From: an uncultured Prevotella sp.
GTDB lineage: Bacteria > Bacteroidota > Bacteroidia > Bacteroidales > Bacteroidaceae
Reading direction: 5' to 3'
DNA length: 36,587 bases
NCBI GenBank assembly: GCA_938028745.1
Contig: CALIZL010000007.1
Coordinates: forward strand, 1 to 36,587
The position numbers were made by a program, and so were the translations under genes. The notes beneath the pieces are model-generated. The model ran no database searches. It had not been told where the DNA came from and saw only the letters and a list, made by a program, of their open reading frames with translations. Shown here in pieces: positions 26,348 through 32,857 of the stretch. Positions within the stretch are counted from its first letter, which is position 1. Each line of letters begins with the position of its first letter.

Positions 26348-26426
26348 TATCTTTGTTGGCTTTATTGTTGCGTTGTTGTTAGCCTATTGTCGCGACACGG
26401 GGTGTCTGATAGGCCAACAACAACGC
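26348..26426 (+). other. Promoter-like box followed by a long inverted repeat (candidate structured RNA)
   Basis: TATCTTTG (26348-26355) matches the -7 consensus; no good -33 site is seen. From 26370 an 18-bp arm (GCGTTGTTGTTAGCCTAT, 26370-26387) pairs with ATAGGCCAACAACAACGC (26409-26426) with one G-U or C mismatch. Inside, GACAC and GTGTC form a second stem around GGG. The structure lies between convergent genes, in a 418-bp gap (26198-26615) that otherwise holds no ORF. It could be a shared terminator, a small RNA or a protein site. Confidence 0.5.
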
Positions 26427-26615
26427 ATAGTAGTGTAAATGTCCCAACCTGTTTGGATTTATATTAGGGTTGGTTGTTCGGCATAATTGGCGCGGCTTGC
26501 GGATTGGTTTGTTTAGAGAATGGCCAGCGTGCAGTCCCGAACAAAGGCAACAAGCGCGTTTCCTTTGTCGGCAGCGTACAAGTAAAGCGGTGCTATTACG
26601 CCGCAGCTTCTTGCC

Positions 26616-28181
26616 TTATCTCACCACAAATTTCTTTTTGCCGACAATGTACATGCCTTTCGGCAGACCCATTAAGGCATCCTCTTGTTGCACGTTGGCG
26701 CGTAGCAAGCGGCCGTCGATGGAATAAACGTTCACTCCATTTGTTTCAACTTGCGGCAGGTTACGGATGTCTGTCGTTGCGGTTGATACGTACAGCTGAA
26801 TGGGTTCTTGTTTATTCGACTCCATATAGCATGCAAAACGCGGTCGGTTGCTATTATAGTTAATCATACGTACGGTGGCTTGTTTGTTGCTGATAACAGC
26901 ATTTCCCTCGCTGTCTATGCTTATTTGCCATTGGGCACTGGCTGCCGTTGCATCGTTTGCATTGTTTAGTGAGTTCTTCGTGTCCGTGTAAGCCAAATAC
27001 TTTTTCTCAGTGGCATCAAACCACGTATAGTTCCCAGCTGTTCCGCCAAGTGTCAGCGCGTGTGGTTTCCCATTTGCATTCACTTCTGTTGTGATGGCAT
27101 TTCCGGCAATTTCTACCGTAGCATGCGCGCGGAAATTCCTGTTTGTTGCACTCAAGGCCGCCTTAGCGGTCTCGTTAACGATAAGGTAATATTTGCCAGC
27201 TTGCAAGTCGCTAGCTGATGTAACCTTATGGAACACCATTGCACCTGCTGGTGGCGTGGTCTCGTTGCCTGGGTTTTCGGGCTGTTTGGGCTCGTCTGGT
27301 TTGTTGGGTTCGTTAGGATTGTTGGGCTTGTTGTTTCCGTTAGGAACCACATAGTTGGCATAGTCGAATGCCGTGTTCGTTAGCGTTCCCCACACATATT
27401 GTTCAAGTCCGGGATAGTCCACATAGGGGTTTCTGTTCATTTGCAACTTATACACCGCCTTGTTTCTGTCCACTTCTTTCTGGCTTACGGGGTCTTTTCC
27501 CGACCAGCGAATGAACATGTCCAAAGCCCATTTTGCCAGTCCAGGGTAGCTGCTGTTGCCGTAAACGCCGCCGCTCCAAGTGCTAACCTTGTCTTCGTAG
27601 CGCGTGGCCATATAGAAATAAGCCCTTGCCAAGTCGCCCTTAAATTCGTCGGCAGGTTCGAAAACTGTTCCATCATAGCCTGGTGTGGTGCTTTGCCCCA
27701 GCTTGCTAAACCCATTTTTCGACTTGTATTGTTCGCCATTGGTTTCTCCTAGGGGGTGGCTGCTGCGCTTGTTGTTGACATATCCATCCGAGGGGAACAC
27801 CTGAAAGAGGTCTGTTTTCATGGGACTAGCCTTTTTAAACCAGCTTTGGGGCGTGGTATGTTCTCGGTTATATGCATCGCCTTCCTTTGCATAGTTGCCG
27901 GCCCTGTCTTTCTTCGGGTCGTATTTGGTAGCGTTCGAGTAGATGTCCCAAATCGTACCGTCTGGTCGAAGGTCGGTTGTTTCGTACGCCTCCCATAGTG
28001 CATCGTAGCTTAATACTTTCGCACCTGTGGAGATAATCTTGCTTAGGGCGGTCTTTAATGCCTCACCCTTTTGTCCGTTAGCGTTCTGGTAATATGTTCC
28101 CGAATTGTTCGGACCTTGTGCCCATGCGCATGTGGCCACGGCAAGTGCAAAGAAAATGTGTGTAAATCTTTTTATTCCCAT
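26616..28181 (-). CDS. Secreted endonuclease I family nuclease with T9SS sorting domain
   Basis: 521 residues. The signal peptide is MGIKRFTHIFFALAVATCAWAQ. Residues ~30-280 match the endonuclease I (EndA/Dns) family: YNREHTTPQSWF at 104-115 corresponds to the catalytic REH motif, with TDLFQVFPSDGYVNNKRSS following. A linker rich in Asn, Pro, Glu and Lys (~290-320) leads to a beta-rich domain of ~150 residues. The end has a T9SS type A pattern (VNVYSIDGRLL, GMYIVGKKKFVVR). The enzyme should be exported to the surface and degrade DNA non-specifically, for example for nutrition, biofilm matrix or neutrophil traps (inference). It is convergent with the metalloprotease gene. Confidence 0.93.
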   Translation of the reverse strand: MGIKRFTHIFFALAVATCAWAQGPNNSGTYYQNANGQKGEALKTALSKIISTGAKVLSYDALWEAYETTDLRPDGTIWDIYSNATKYDPKKDRAGNYAKEGDAYNREHTTPQSWFKKASPMKTDLFQVFPSDGYVNNKRSSHPLGETNGEQYKSKNGFSKLGQSTTPGYDGTVFEPADEFKGDLARAYFYMATRYEDKVSTWSGGVYGNSSYPGLAKWALDMFIRWSGKDPVSQKEVDRNKAVYKLQMNRNPYVDYPGLEQYVWGTLTNTAFDYANYVVPNGNNKPNNPNEPNKPDEPKQPENPGNETTPPAGAMVFHKVTSASDLQAGKYYLIVNETAKAALSATNRNFRAHATVEIAGNAITTEVNANGKPHALTLGGTAGNYTWFDATEKKYLAYTDTKNSLNNANDATAASAQWQISIDSEGNAVISNKQATVRMINYNSNRPRFACYMESNKQEPIQLYVSTATTDIRNLPQVETNGVNVYSIDGRLLRANVQQEDALMGLPKGMYIVGKKKFVVR

Positions 28182-28213
28182 ATCGTTTTTATTTGTTTAT
28201 AGTTGGTGTTGTG

Positions 28214-28221
28214 CAAATATA
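28214..28221 (-). promoter_or_regulatory. -7 box of the endonuclease gene
   Basis: Minus-strand TATATTTG matches TAnnTTTG and lies about 33 bp before the start codon. No clear TTTG -33 site is visible at the right distance. Confidence 0.5.
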
Positions 28222-28436
28222 ACGATTTTCTTTCAGATATGCAGCGATTGGCTCCGGTTATTTCTTTGCTTGGGTTAAGGATGGAGTCTACAATGAAGAA
28301 GAGTAAAGTTGTTCTTAATTGTGTCTATTCCCGATATATTTTTTCTGTTTCTGTCGTCTAACTGCCTATGGTTAAATAATTGTCCGTGTGTTTATAAATT
28401 TTACATTATGTGGTAAGGTTTTTGGATTAAAATATG

Positions 28437-28444
28437 TAACTTTG
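28437..28444 (+). promoter_or_regulatory. -7 box upstream of the fimbrillin-like locus
   Basis: TAACTTTG matches the consensus. Transcription starting just after it excludes the far-upstream ATG at 28388 for the small ORF and favours starts at 28457 or 28496. Confidence 0.55.
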
Positions 28445-28495
28445 CACCTCGAATTGATGCCAAATTTTTTAAAAACAACAAGAACGCTCAATGCC

Positions 28496-28681
28496 ATGAG
28501 CCATGAAACAACCGTACAAATGATGACGATGACACATAACTACATTAAGCCGGCAATTGTGATTGTTGGCTTAACGTCCAGTTGCAGCATTTTAGCAGGA
28601 AGCTTAAAAAATACCGAACACGAGGGATTTCGTCCTGGTGGTTCTGTTGGAGGAGATGATTATGAGGAAACAAACGATTAG
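28496..28681 (+). CDS. Small putative lipoprotein preceding the fimbrillin-like gene
   Basis: About 61 residues from the ATG at 28496 (28457 or 28520 are alternatives). The segment HNYIKPAIVIVGLTSSCS has a hydrophobic core ending in a lipobox-like LTSSC. The rest is short, polar and acidic (GGSVGGDDYEETND). It follows a consensus -7 box and ends just before or within the start of the next gene, which suggests translational coupling. No family is recognised. It could be a leader ORF rather than a stable protein. Confidence 0.5.
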   Translation: MSHETTVQMMTMTHNYIKPAIVIVGLTSSCSILAGSLKNTEHEGFRPGGSVGGDDYEETND

Positions 28682-28691
28682 CAAGCAAGGA

Positions 28692-31025
28692 ATGAAACAG
28701 AATTTATTTAACACGCAAATCTGTGCAAGAAGGCCTAAACGTGCTTTCTTTGCCACATGTACATTATCAGTACTAGGGGCGGCCATGATGTTGTTTACAT
28801 CGTGTGGGCAAGACGAATTGCCGGGTGAGCAGGAGCACACTTCTAAACTAGTACCCATGTCTTTTATTTCGGATAATGCCAAGTGGAACTCCGTGGAAGC
28901 TGCTGCCGAAGAAACTAGTGAGGCAAAAATGGCTGGCGTTGGCAGTAGGACTGCCCTCGCTGCCGACGGATTAGCCGTTAATTGGGTAGCAGGCGATGTT
29001 ATTGGCATTGGTTATGAGGGGTTGCCTGATGGCCAGCCGCGCCCATTCTCTACGAAGAAGCCTGCCAATCCCACGCGTTTCGATGGTGAAGCCGAGCGTG
29101 GAAAACCAGTTTATTTTGCCATCTATCCCCATGATGTGAAGGGCAAGATGACCGATTTTACAGGTGATGGAGCCACATTTCATTACACAACGCCAAGTAC
29201 ACAAACGGCGGTAGAAAATGGTTTTGACCCAAAGGCCAATGTGTCGGTGGCTATCATTCCTGACGAAAAGAAAATGTTCAAGAGCTACAACACGGGCGCC
29301 TTGCTTAAAATAAGGTTTAATGCTCAGGGCGTAAATGTGGCAAAGGTGGTGTTGGAACCTAACGATGCTATGCCAATTTGTGGGGATGTCGTGGCCAAAG
29401 CACATTTTTCTGGTAGTGGCATTAGTCAGTTCGAACCCTTCTTCAAGGGTGGTAGTGCCATTTCACTTGTGCCAGCCAAGGGCCAAACCCTTAAAAGCAA
29501 CACCTATTATTATATAGCCGTGCCTGCCTTGACACTGAAAAAGGGCTATCGCCTTTCTTTCATAGCCAATGATGGCAAGGGGATTACTCTGGCTTTGCCC
29601 ACAAGTAAAACCGTACAATTTAAGCGCGGTGAGGTGTACGACGGTGGAACATTGCAGGTGGATGGCGCCAAGATGAAGACGAAGCTCTTGGTAAACGTGC
29701 CGCTGCTCAACAAAATAGCGGGCCAGATACCTGGCTTGCAGCAAGAACCGGATGGCACTATCAATCTGTATAAAGGGAACAACCTTGACCTTGTTCGCAA
29801 CTTTAACGGCAAACTCACCATCGACAATGTACCAGGACTAACCACTCTCAACGAGTTGCCTTTTTTTAAGAGCATCACAAACATCGAAATAAGCAATAAC
29901 CCAAACTTGGAAGGGAAGGTCGATCTCACCAAACTACCCTTGCTGCAAGGAGAAGTGAAGGTGAATAAGTGTGGGAAAGTTGATGCCGTAGACATCAAGG
30001 GACTTCAACGGATTGGCGAATTGAATGTAGACAGTATGCCAGTCTTAAAGCACCTTGGCTTAGGCGAAAACCCCACTTTACGCAGAATCCACTCGTGGTT
30101 CCAGAATGCGTTCGAGGAGTTAGACCTTTCCAACCTGCCCGCGCTTGAAGAAGCTGAGTTTCATCACGACAGCAATGGGAAGCTAAAAACAATTAGGACG
30201 AGCAATTCGCCCAACTTAAAAAAACTTTGGGTTGCCAACAATACGGAGTTTAAGGGCTTTCCCGACTTGGCTGATAATGTAAATTTGGAGAATTTGTCGG
30301 TCATCATAACAGGGGTGGAAACGCTCGATGTGAGTCATCAGCCCAAGTTACGCATCCTGTCAACGATATATTCCAACAAGCTAAAGTCGATAAAAGGTTT
30401 GGAAGTGGTTGGTAAATCGCTTTACGAATTTACCATCGTAGGGTCGCCAATGTCGTCGGTAGACCTGACACACAATCCAGATGTCGTGCTAATTAACACC
30501 AATCTATGCCGCAACTTGGTGGAAATAAAAGGGTTGGAGAATATGGGAAAACTGCACAGGTTGAATATTGTAGGGACGAAAATAACCTCATTGAACCTTA
30601 CTCCCAATAAGGCATTGACGTTTCTTGAGGCTCAACAAACGCCACTGCAAACCTTGTCGTTGCCCACGGGTGGCCCTTTGAAGTCGGTCAACGTGTCTCA
30701 AACGCATTTGCAAAAGTTGGATCTGCGTGACAACCGCTGGATAGAAGGTGTGTGGTGTTCGCTAAGTTACATTGACGAACTAGACATTTCAAGATGTCCG
30801 CTGATACAAGTTTTATGGATTGGAGGCCAACTTACCGTAGATAAGAGTAAAGGCGACGACAATAAGTGGACGAATATCCTCAAGCAAATTCGGCTTAAAC
30901 TCACTGCTAAGCAAGCCGCAAAGCTAAATGATTACCTGAACAAGAAAACATCCGTAAAGGATGCGCAGGGGGTATTGAATGCCTATGGCGTGGTACAAGA
31001 GATTGTGCCCGAGCCCAAACTTTAA
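28692..31025 (+). CDS. Fimbrillin-like lipoprotein with leucine-rich repeats
   Basis: About 777 residues from the ATG at 28692; in-frame ATGs at 28638 and 28662 overlap the small upstream ORF. I choose 28692 because it places the lipobox (MLFTSC) at residue 38 and leaves a 10-bp gap. The N-terminal ~300 residues follow the fimbrillin (FimA/Mfa-like) pattern: SRTALAADGLAVNWVAGDVIGI, then YFAIYPHDVKG, TGALLKIRF and YYYIAVPALTLKKGY. The C-terminal ~430 residues are irregular leucine-rich repeats (FEELDLSNLPALEEAEF, VETLDVSHQPKLRIL, ITSLNLTPNKALTFL). It is probably a surface adhesin, either a pilus tip or an anchored protein. A textbook terminator follows. Confidence 0.85.
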   Translation: MKQNLFNTQICARRPKRAFFATCTLSVLGAAMMLFTSCGQDELPGEQEHTSKLVPMSFISDNAKWNSVEAAAEETSEAKMAGVGSRTALAADGLAVNWVAGDVIGIGYEGLPDGQPRPFSTKKPANPTRFDGEAERGKPVYFAIYPHDVKGKMTDFTGDGATFHYTTPSTQTAVENGFDPKANVSVAIIPDEKKMFKSYNTGALLKIRFNAQGVNVAKVVLEPNDAMPICGDVVAKAHFSGSGISQFEPFFKGGSAISLVPAKGQTLKSNTYYYIAVPALTLKKGYRLSFIANDGKGITLALPTSKTVQFKRGEVYDGGTLQVDGAKMKTKLLVNVPLLNKIAGQIPGLQQEPDGTINLYKGNNLDLVRNFNGKLTIDNVPGLTTLNELPFFKSITNIEISNNPNLEGKVDLTKLPLLQGEVKVNKCGKVDAVDIKGLQRIGELNVDSMPVLKHLGLGENPTLRRIHSWFQNAFEELDLSNLPALEEAEFHHDSNGKLKTIRTSNSPNLKKLWVANNTEFKGFPDLADNVNLENLSVIITGVETLDVSHQPKLRILSTIYSNKLKSIKGLEVVGKSLYEFTIVGSPMSSVDLTHNPDVVLINTNLCRNLVEIKGLENMGKLHRLNIVGTKITSLNLTPNKALTFLEAQQTPLQTLSLPTGGPLKSVNVSQTHLQKLDLRDNRWIEGVWCSLSYIDELDISRCPLIQVLWIGGQLTVDKSKGDDNKWTNILKQIRLKLTAKQAAKLNDYLNKKTSVKDAQGVLNAYGVVQEIVPEPKL

Positions 31026-31097
31026 CCCCAAACATGCTGTCGCCTTGTATTCAAGCGGATGTGTCCTTATTCTAGGTAACAGCCCAAACCATTGATA

Positions 31098-31138
31098 ATG
31101 CCCCTAGATGTCTTTGCCCATTCTAGGGGCATTTTCTT
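31098..31138 (+). terminator. Rho-independent terminator of the fimbrillin-like gene
   Basis: ATGCCCCTAGA (31098-31108) pairs perfectly with TCTAGGGGCAT (31122-31132), followed by TTTTCTT. It lies about 75 bp after the stop codon. Confidence 0.85.
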
Positions 31139-31351
31139 GATAGTGGTGTTTAATTGGTTTTCATGCTCGTTTTGCAAAGGCGCAGCATGTCTTATCATAC
31201 ATAAACAGTAGGTGCTGTATGTTGTGCAACCCATGACCTTAAAGCCATTAAGTCGTATTACCTCTTAGCTTTGGGGCTTACAAACCATAAGCCTCTTTAT
31301 GGTGTTAGTTCATACAAATAGTCTCGCGTATAAAGCATCTTGGCAGGATGA
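31139..31351. other. Intergenic stretch, nothing recognised
   Basis: No ORF, RNA gene or repeat that I can support between the terminator and the promoter of the truncated receptor gene. Confidence 0.4.
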
Positions 31352-31382
31352 TTGGTTGGTTCAGCGGAAAAAGTTAACTTTG
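31352..31382 (+). promoter_or_regulatory. Promoter of the truncated receptor gene
   Basis: TTGG (31352-31355), 19 bp, then TAACTTTG (31375-31382) is a good -33/-7 pair. It lies about 40 bp before the ATG at 31424, so the gene remnant kept its promoter. Confidence 0.6.
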
Positions 31383-31423
31383 CAGCATGCGGCAACGCAT
31401 GGCTGTTATTGTTTTTTGAATTT

Positions 31424-31624
31424 ATGATGTTATATCGTTTCCTAACTTTTGGCTTGTTATTAAGCAGTGTTTCGTTACATGGGCAGAATGTGACGACCGA
31501 CTCAACTTTGGTTGACAGCACCAAAACCATCGACTTGCGCGAGGTGGTGGTGTCGCAAAAGGCTGTGCAACATAAAGCTAACCAACTCACAAACTTATCA
31601 ACACACAAACTTATAAGCTCATAA
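31424..31624 (+). pseudogene. 5' stump of an outer-membrane beta-barrel/TonB-dependent receptor gene
   Basis: The frame encodes a signal peptide (MMLYRFLTFGLLLSSVSLHGQ) and then NVTTDSTLVDSTKTIDLREVVVSQKAVQHKANQ. The segment DLREVVVSQ is a TonB-box-like sequence as found at the start of Bacteroidales outer-membrane receptors. About residue 53 (near 31581) the sequence turns into low-complexity AACTCACAAACTTAT words and stops at TAA (31622-31624). The ~700 residues of plug and barrel expected next are missing and no continuation is seen after the repeats. It is a remnant with an intact promoter and start, broken at the edge of the repeat cluster. A genuine short exported peptide is less likely. 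Confidence 0.72.
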
Positions 31625-31722
31625 ACTCACAAACTCACAACCCCATCAACTCACAAACTTATAAGCTCACAAGCTCATCAATTCACAAGCTCATAAACTC
31701 ATAAACTTGAAATCTTGTCAAC
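31581..31722. repeat. Low-complexity ACTCACAAACTTATAAGCTC word repeat
   Basis: About 140 bp of degenerate 8-11 bp words: AACTCACAA, AACTTATAAGCTC, ACAAGCTCATCA, AACTCATAAACTTG. It is the reverse complement in style of the TTTATGAGTT cluster at 371-433. It starts inside the truncated receptor gene and ends about 15 bp before repeat copy C. Confidence 0.75.
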
Positions 31723-31736
31723 TTTTTAGTGTAATT

Positions 31737-32236
31737 TTTAACATTCTGAGTGCCCTTTTCGTCCACCAATCGTCCACCTTGCTGCAAATAATCGATTCTC
31801 GCGAAGGTTGGTTTTGATGTAAAAAGGGGTGAGTTGTAAATGCCAGCAAAATGAATATTTATTTCAAAGAACCGCCATTTGCACCATACTTTGGGCTGTT
31901 TTCTGCTAAATTCAGTGCGTTTTGGTGCTAAACGCCGTGCATTTTGGTGCTAAATGCAAGCCATTTTGGTGCTAAACGCAAGCTGTTTTGGTGCTAAATG
32001 CGATGCGTTTTGGTGCTAAACGCAAGGCAAAATGCTGCTAAATGCAAGGCGATAAGCATAAATATACATCGCGATGGTATAAATAAAACCCCTTAGAACC
32101 ATGAAACACGTGGCTGAAAAGGGCGAAATGAGCGGTAAAAAGTGGGTTTTTAGGGGCTAAAAGTGGGTAATTGGGCTTCTGAAATTTCGAGTTTACAACC
32201 AAACTAGAAAGGCTAAATGGTGCAAAATGCAGGTTC
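31737..32236 (+). repeat. 500-bp intergenic repeat, copy C (complete)
   Basis: Collinear with the reverse complement of copy B (9062-9560) and, over its 3' half, with copy A (1-229). Conserved blocks in order are AACATTCTGAGTG, CACCAATCG, TAATCGATTCTCGCGAAGG, AATGAATATTTATTTCA, the 22-bp array (31893-32050), GATGGTATAAA, TTTTTAGGGGCTAAAAGTG and TGGTGCAAAATGCAGGTT. No protein-coding frame is conserved. It sits right after the low-complexity cluster that truncates a receptor gene. Confidence 0.85.
31893..32050 (+). repeat. 22-bp tandem array, seven units, alternating subtypes
   Basis: After one diverged unit, six 22-bp units follow; the core is TTTTGGTGCTAAAyGC. The variable y reads T, C, T, C, T, C, T through the seven units, so units alternate strictly and the real period is 44 bp. 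Copy B shows the same alternation, and the two units in copy A (1-43) fit it. Confidence 0.85.
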
Positions 32237-32345
32237 TGCTCCTAAAAATAGACAAAACCAAAGACACGGGAGGTTATAAATAGTGCATATTTACCTACTT
32301 TATGACCTATATTTTCGCTAGAATAGAGTGAAATTCGGAGCGGTA

Positions 32346-32376
32346 TTGTAAAATAAAAAATATCAATTTAACTTTG
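32346..32376 (+). promoter_or_regulatory. Promoter-like pair downstream of repeat copy C
   Basis: TTG (32346-32348), 20 bp, then TAACTTTG (32369-32376). No ORF of useful length follows on the plus strand before the hairpin at 32510, so any product would be a small RNA of about 150-170 nt or read-through. The DNA just after it (32382-32412) has TGATGAGTTGATGAGG words like the other low-complexity clusters. Confidence 0.45.
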
Positions 32377-32382
32377 TGGGCA

Positions 32383-32556
32383 GATGAATTGATGAGTTGA
32401 TGAGGTTGTGAATGAAAGATGGTTGGTAAAGGCCAAACGCACAACGGACAATCCTTGTAAAACGAGTCTGAACTGCAACGAAAGCTTTTTAGAAATGCGC
32501 CAAAAGAGAGCGGCAGCACCATTAGTGGTACTGCCGCTTGCTTAATATGTTTTTTG
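32383..32556 (+). ncRNA. Candidate small RNA (speculative)
   Basis: Bounded by the promoter-like pair at 32346-32376 and the strong hairpin at 32510-32537, followed at a distance by TTTTTT (32550-32555). No RNA family is recognised. The hairpin's best U-tract faces the minus strand, which weakens the case. Confidence 0.22.
32502..32537 (-). terminator. Strong terminator hairpin, best fit to the minus strand
   Basis: GCGGCAG (32510-32516) pairs with CTGCCGC (32531-32537) and the stem continues inward as ACCA/TGGT. On the minus strand the stem is followed directly by TCTCTTTT. It lies 27 bp downstream of the minus-strand ORF at 32565-32681. Confidence 0.65.
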
Positions 32557-32564
32557 TTGAATTA

Positions 32565-32681
32565 TCAGATGCTCAAAAGGAAATTGGAAAAGTCTTCTAT
32601 CGAAGTCAGGTCTACCGTTTTAACATCGGCTTGTGGCCTAACACGTTTCTTTTCCCTGCCTTTCCATACCACCTCCATCAT
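32565..32681 (-). CDS. Short minus-strand ORF, possible gene remnant
   Basis: 38 residues: MMEVVWKGREKKRVRPQADV then KTVDLTSIEDFSNFLLSI. The composition is protein-like and a good terminator follows the stop. The frame stays open upstream without a start codon, so this may be the 3' end of a decayed gene. No family is recognised. Confidence 0.35.
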   Translation of the reverse strand: MMEVVWKGREKKRVRPQADVKTVDLTSIEDFSNFLLSI

Positions 32682-32704
32682 CTTCTTCAAGCAAGGCGCT
32701 TGTG

Positions 32705-32794
32705 ATGTCTTACGCTTACTCGAATGTATTGCTCGACAAGATTGAAGAAGCTGCCAAGCATGGTTTGGTTGGAAACGAAAATGACAACTGGTAA
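32705..32794 (+). CDS. Short plus-strand ORF, possible gene remnant
   Basis: 29 residues: MSYAYSNVLLDKIEEAAKHG then LVGNENDNW, an amphipathic helix-like segment. It starts 23 bp from, and divergent to, the ORF at 32565-32681 and ends against the bidirectional hairpin at 32799. No upstream continuation or family is recognised. Confidence 0.25.
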   Translation: MSYAYSNVLLDKIEEAAKHGLVGNENDNW

Positions 32795-32836
32795 AAAAGT
32801 TCCTGCAGCTGATAACTGTAGGAACTATATGGTTTT
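32793..32836. terminator. Bidirectional terminator at the end of the helicase operon
   Basis: GTTCCTGCAG (32799-32808) pairs with CTGTAGGAAC (32816-32825). Six A's lie immediately to the left (TTTTTT on the minus strand), giving a textbook terminator for the minus-strand helicase gene. On the plus strand a TTTTTT run follows a few bases to the right. Confidence 0.8.
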
Positions 32837-32857
32837 TTAGTGAGCTAACCTCTCAAC

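Noticed and set aside
26470..26863. Plus-strand frames opposite the 3' end of the endonuclease gene
   Set aside because: They are shadows of the minus-strand gene with Cys/Arg-rich composition and no recognisable domain.
28388..28456. Upstream extension of the small lipoprotein ORF to 28388
   Set aside because: The extension lies over the -7 box at 28437-28444, so it would not be transcribed from that promoter.
31893..32050. Possible CRISPR or plasmid iteron origin
   Set aside because: Units are contiguous without spacers, and no cas or replication-initiator gene accompanies any of the copies. An iteron-like role remains only a speculation.
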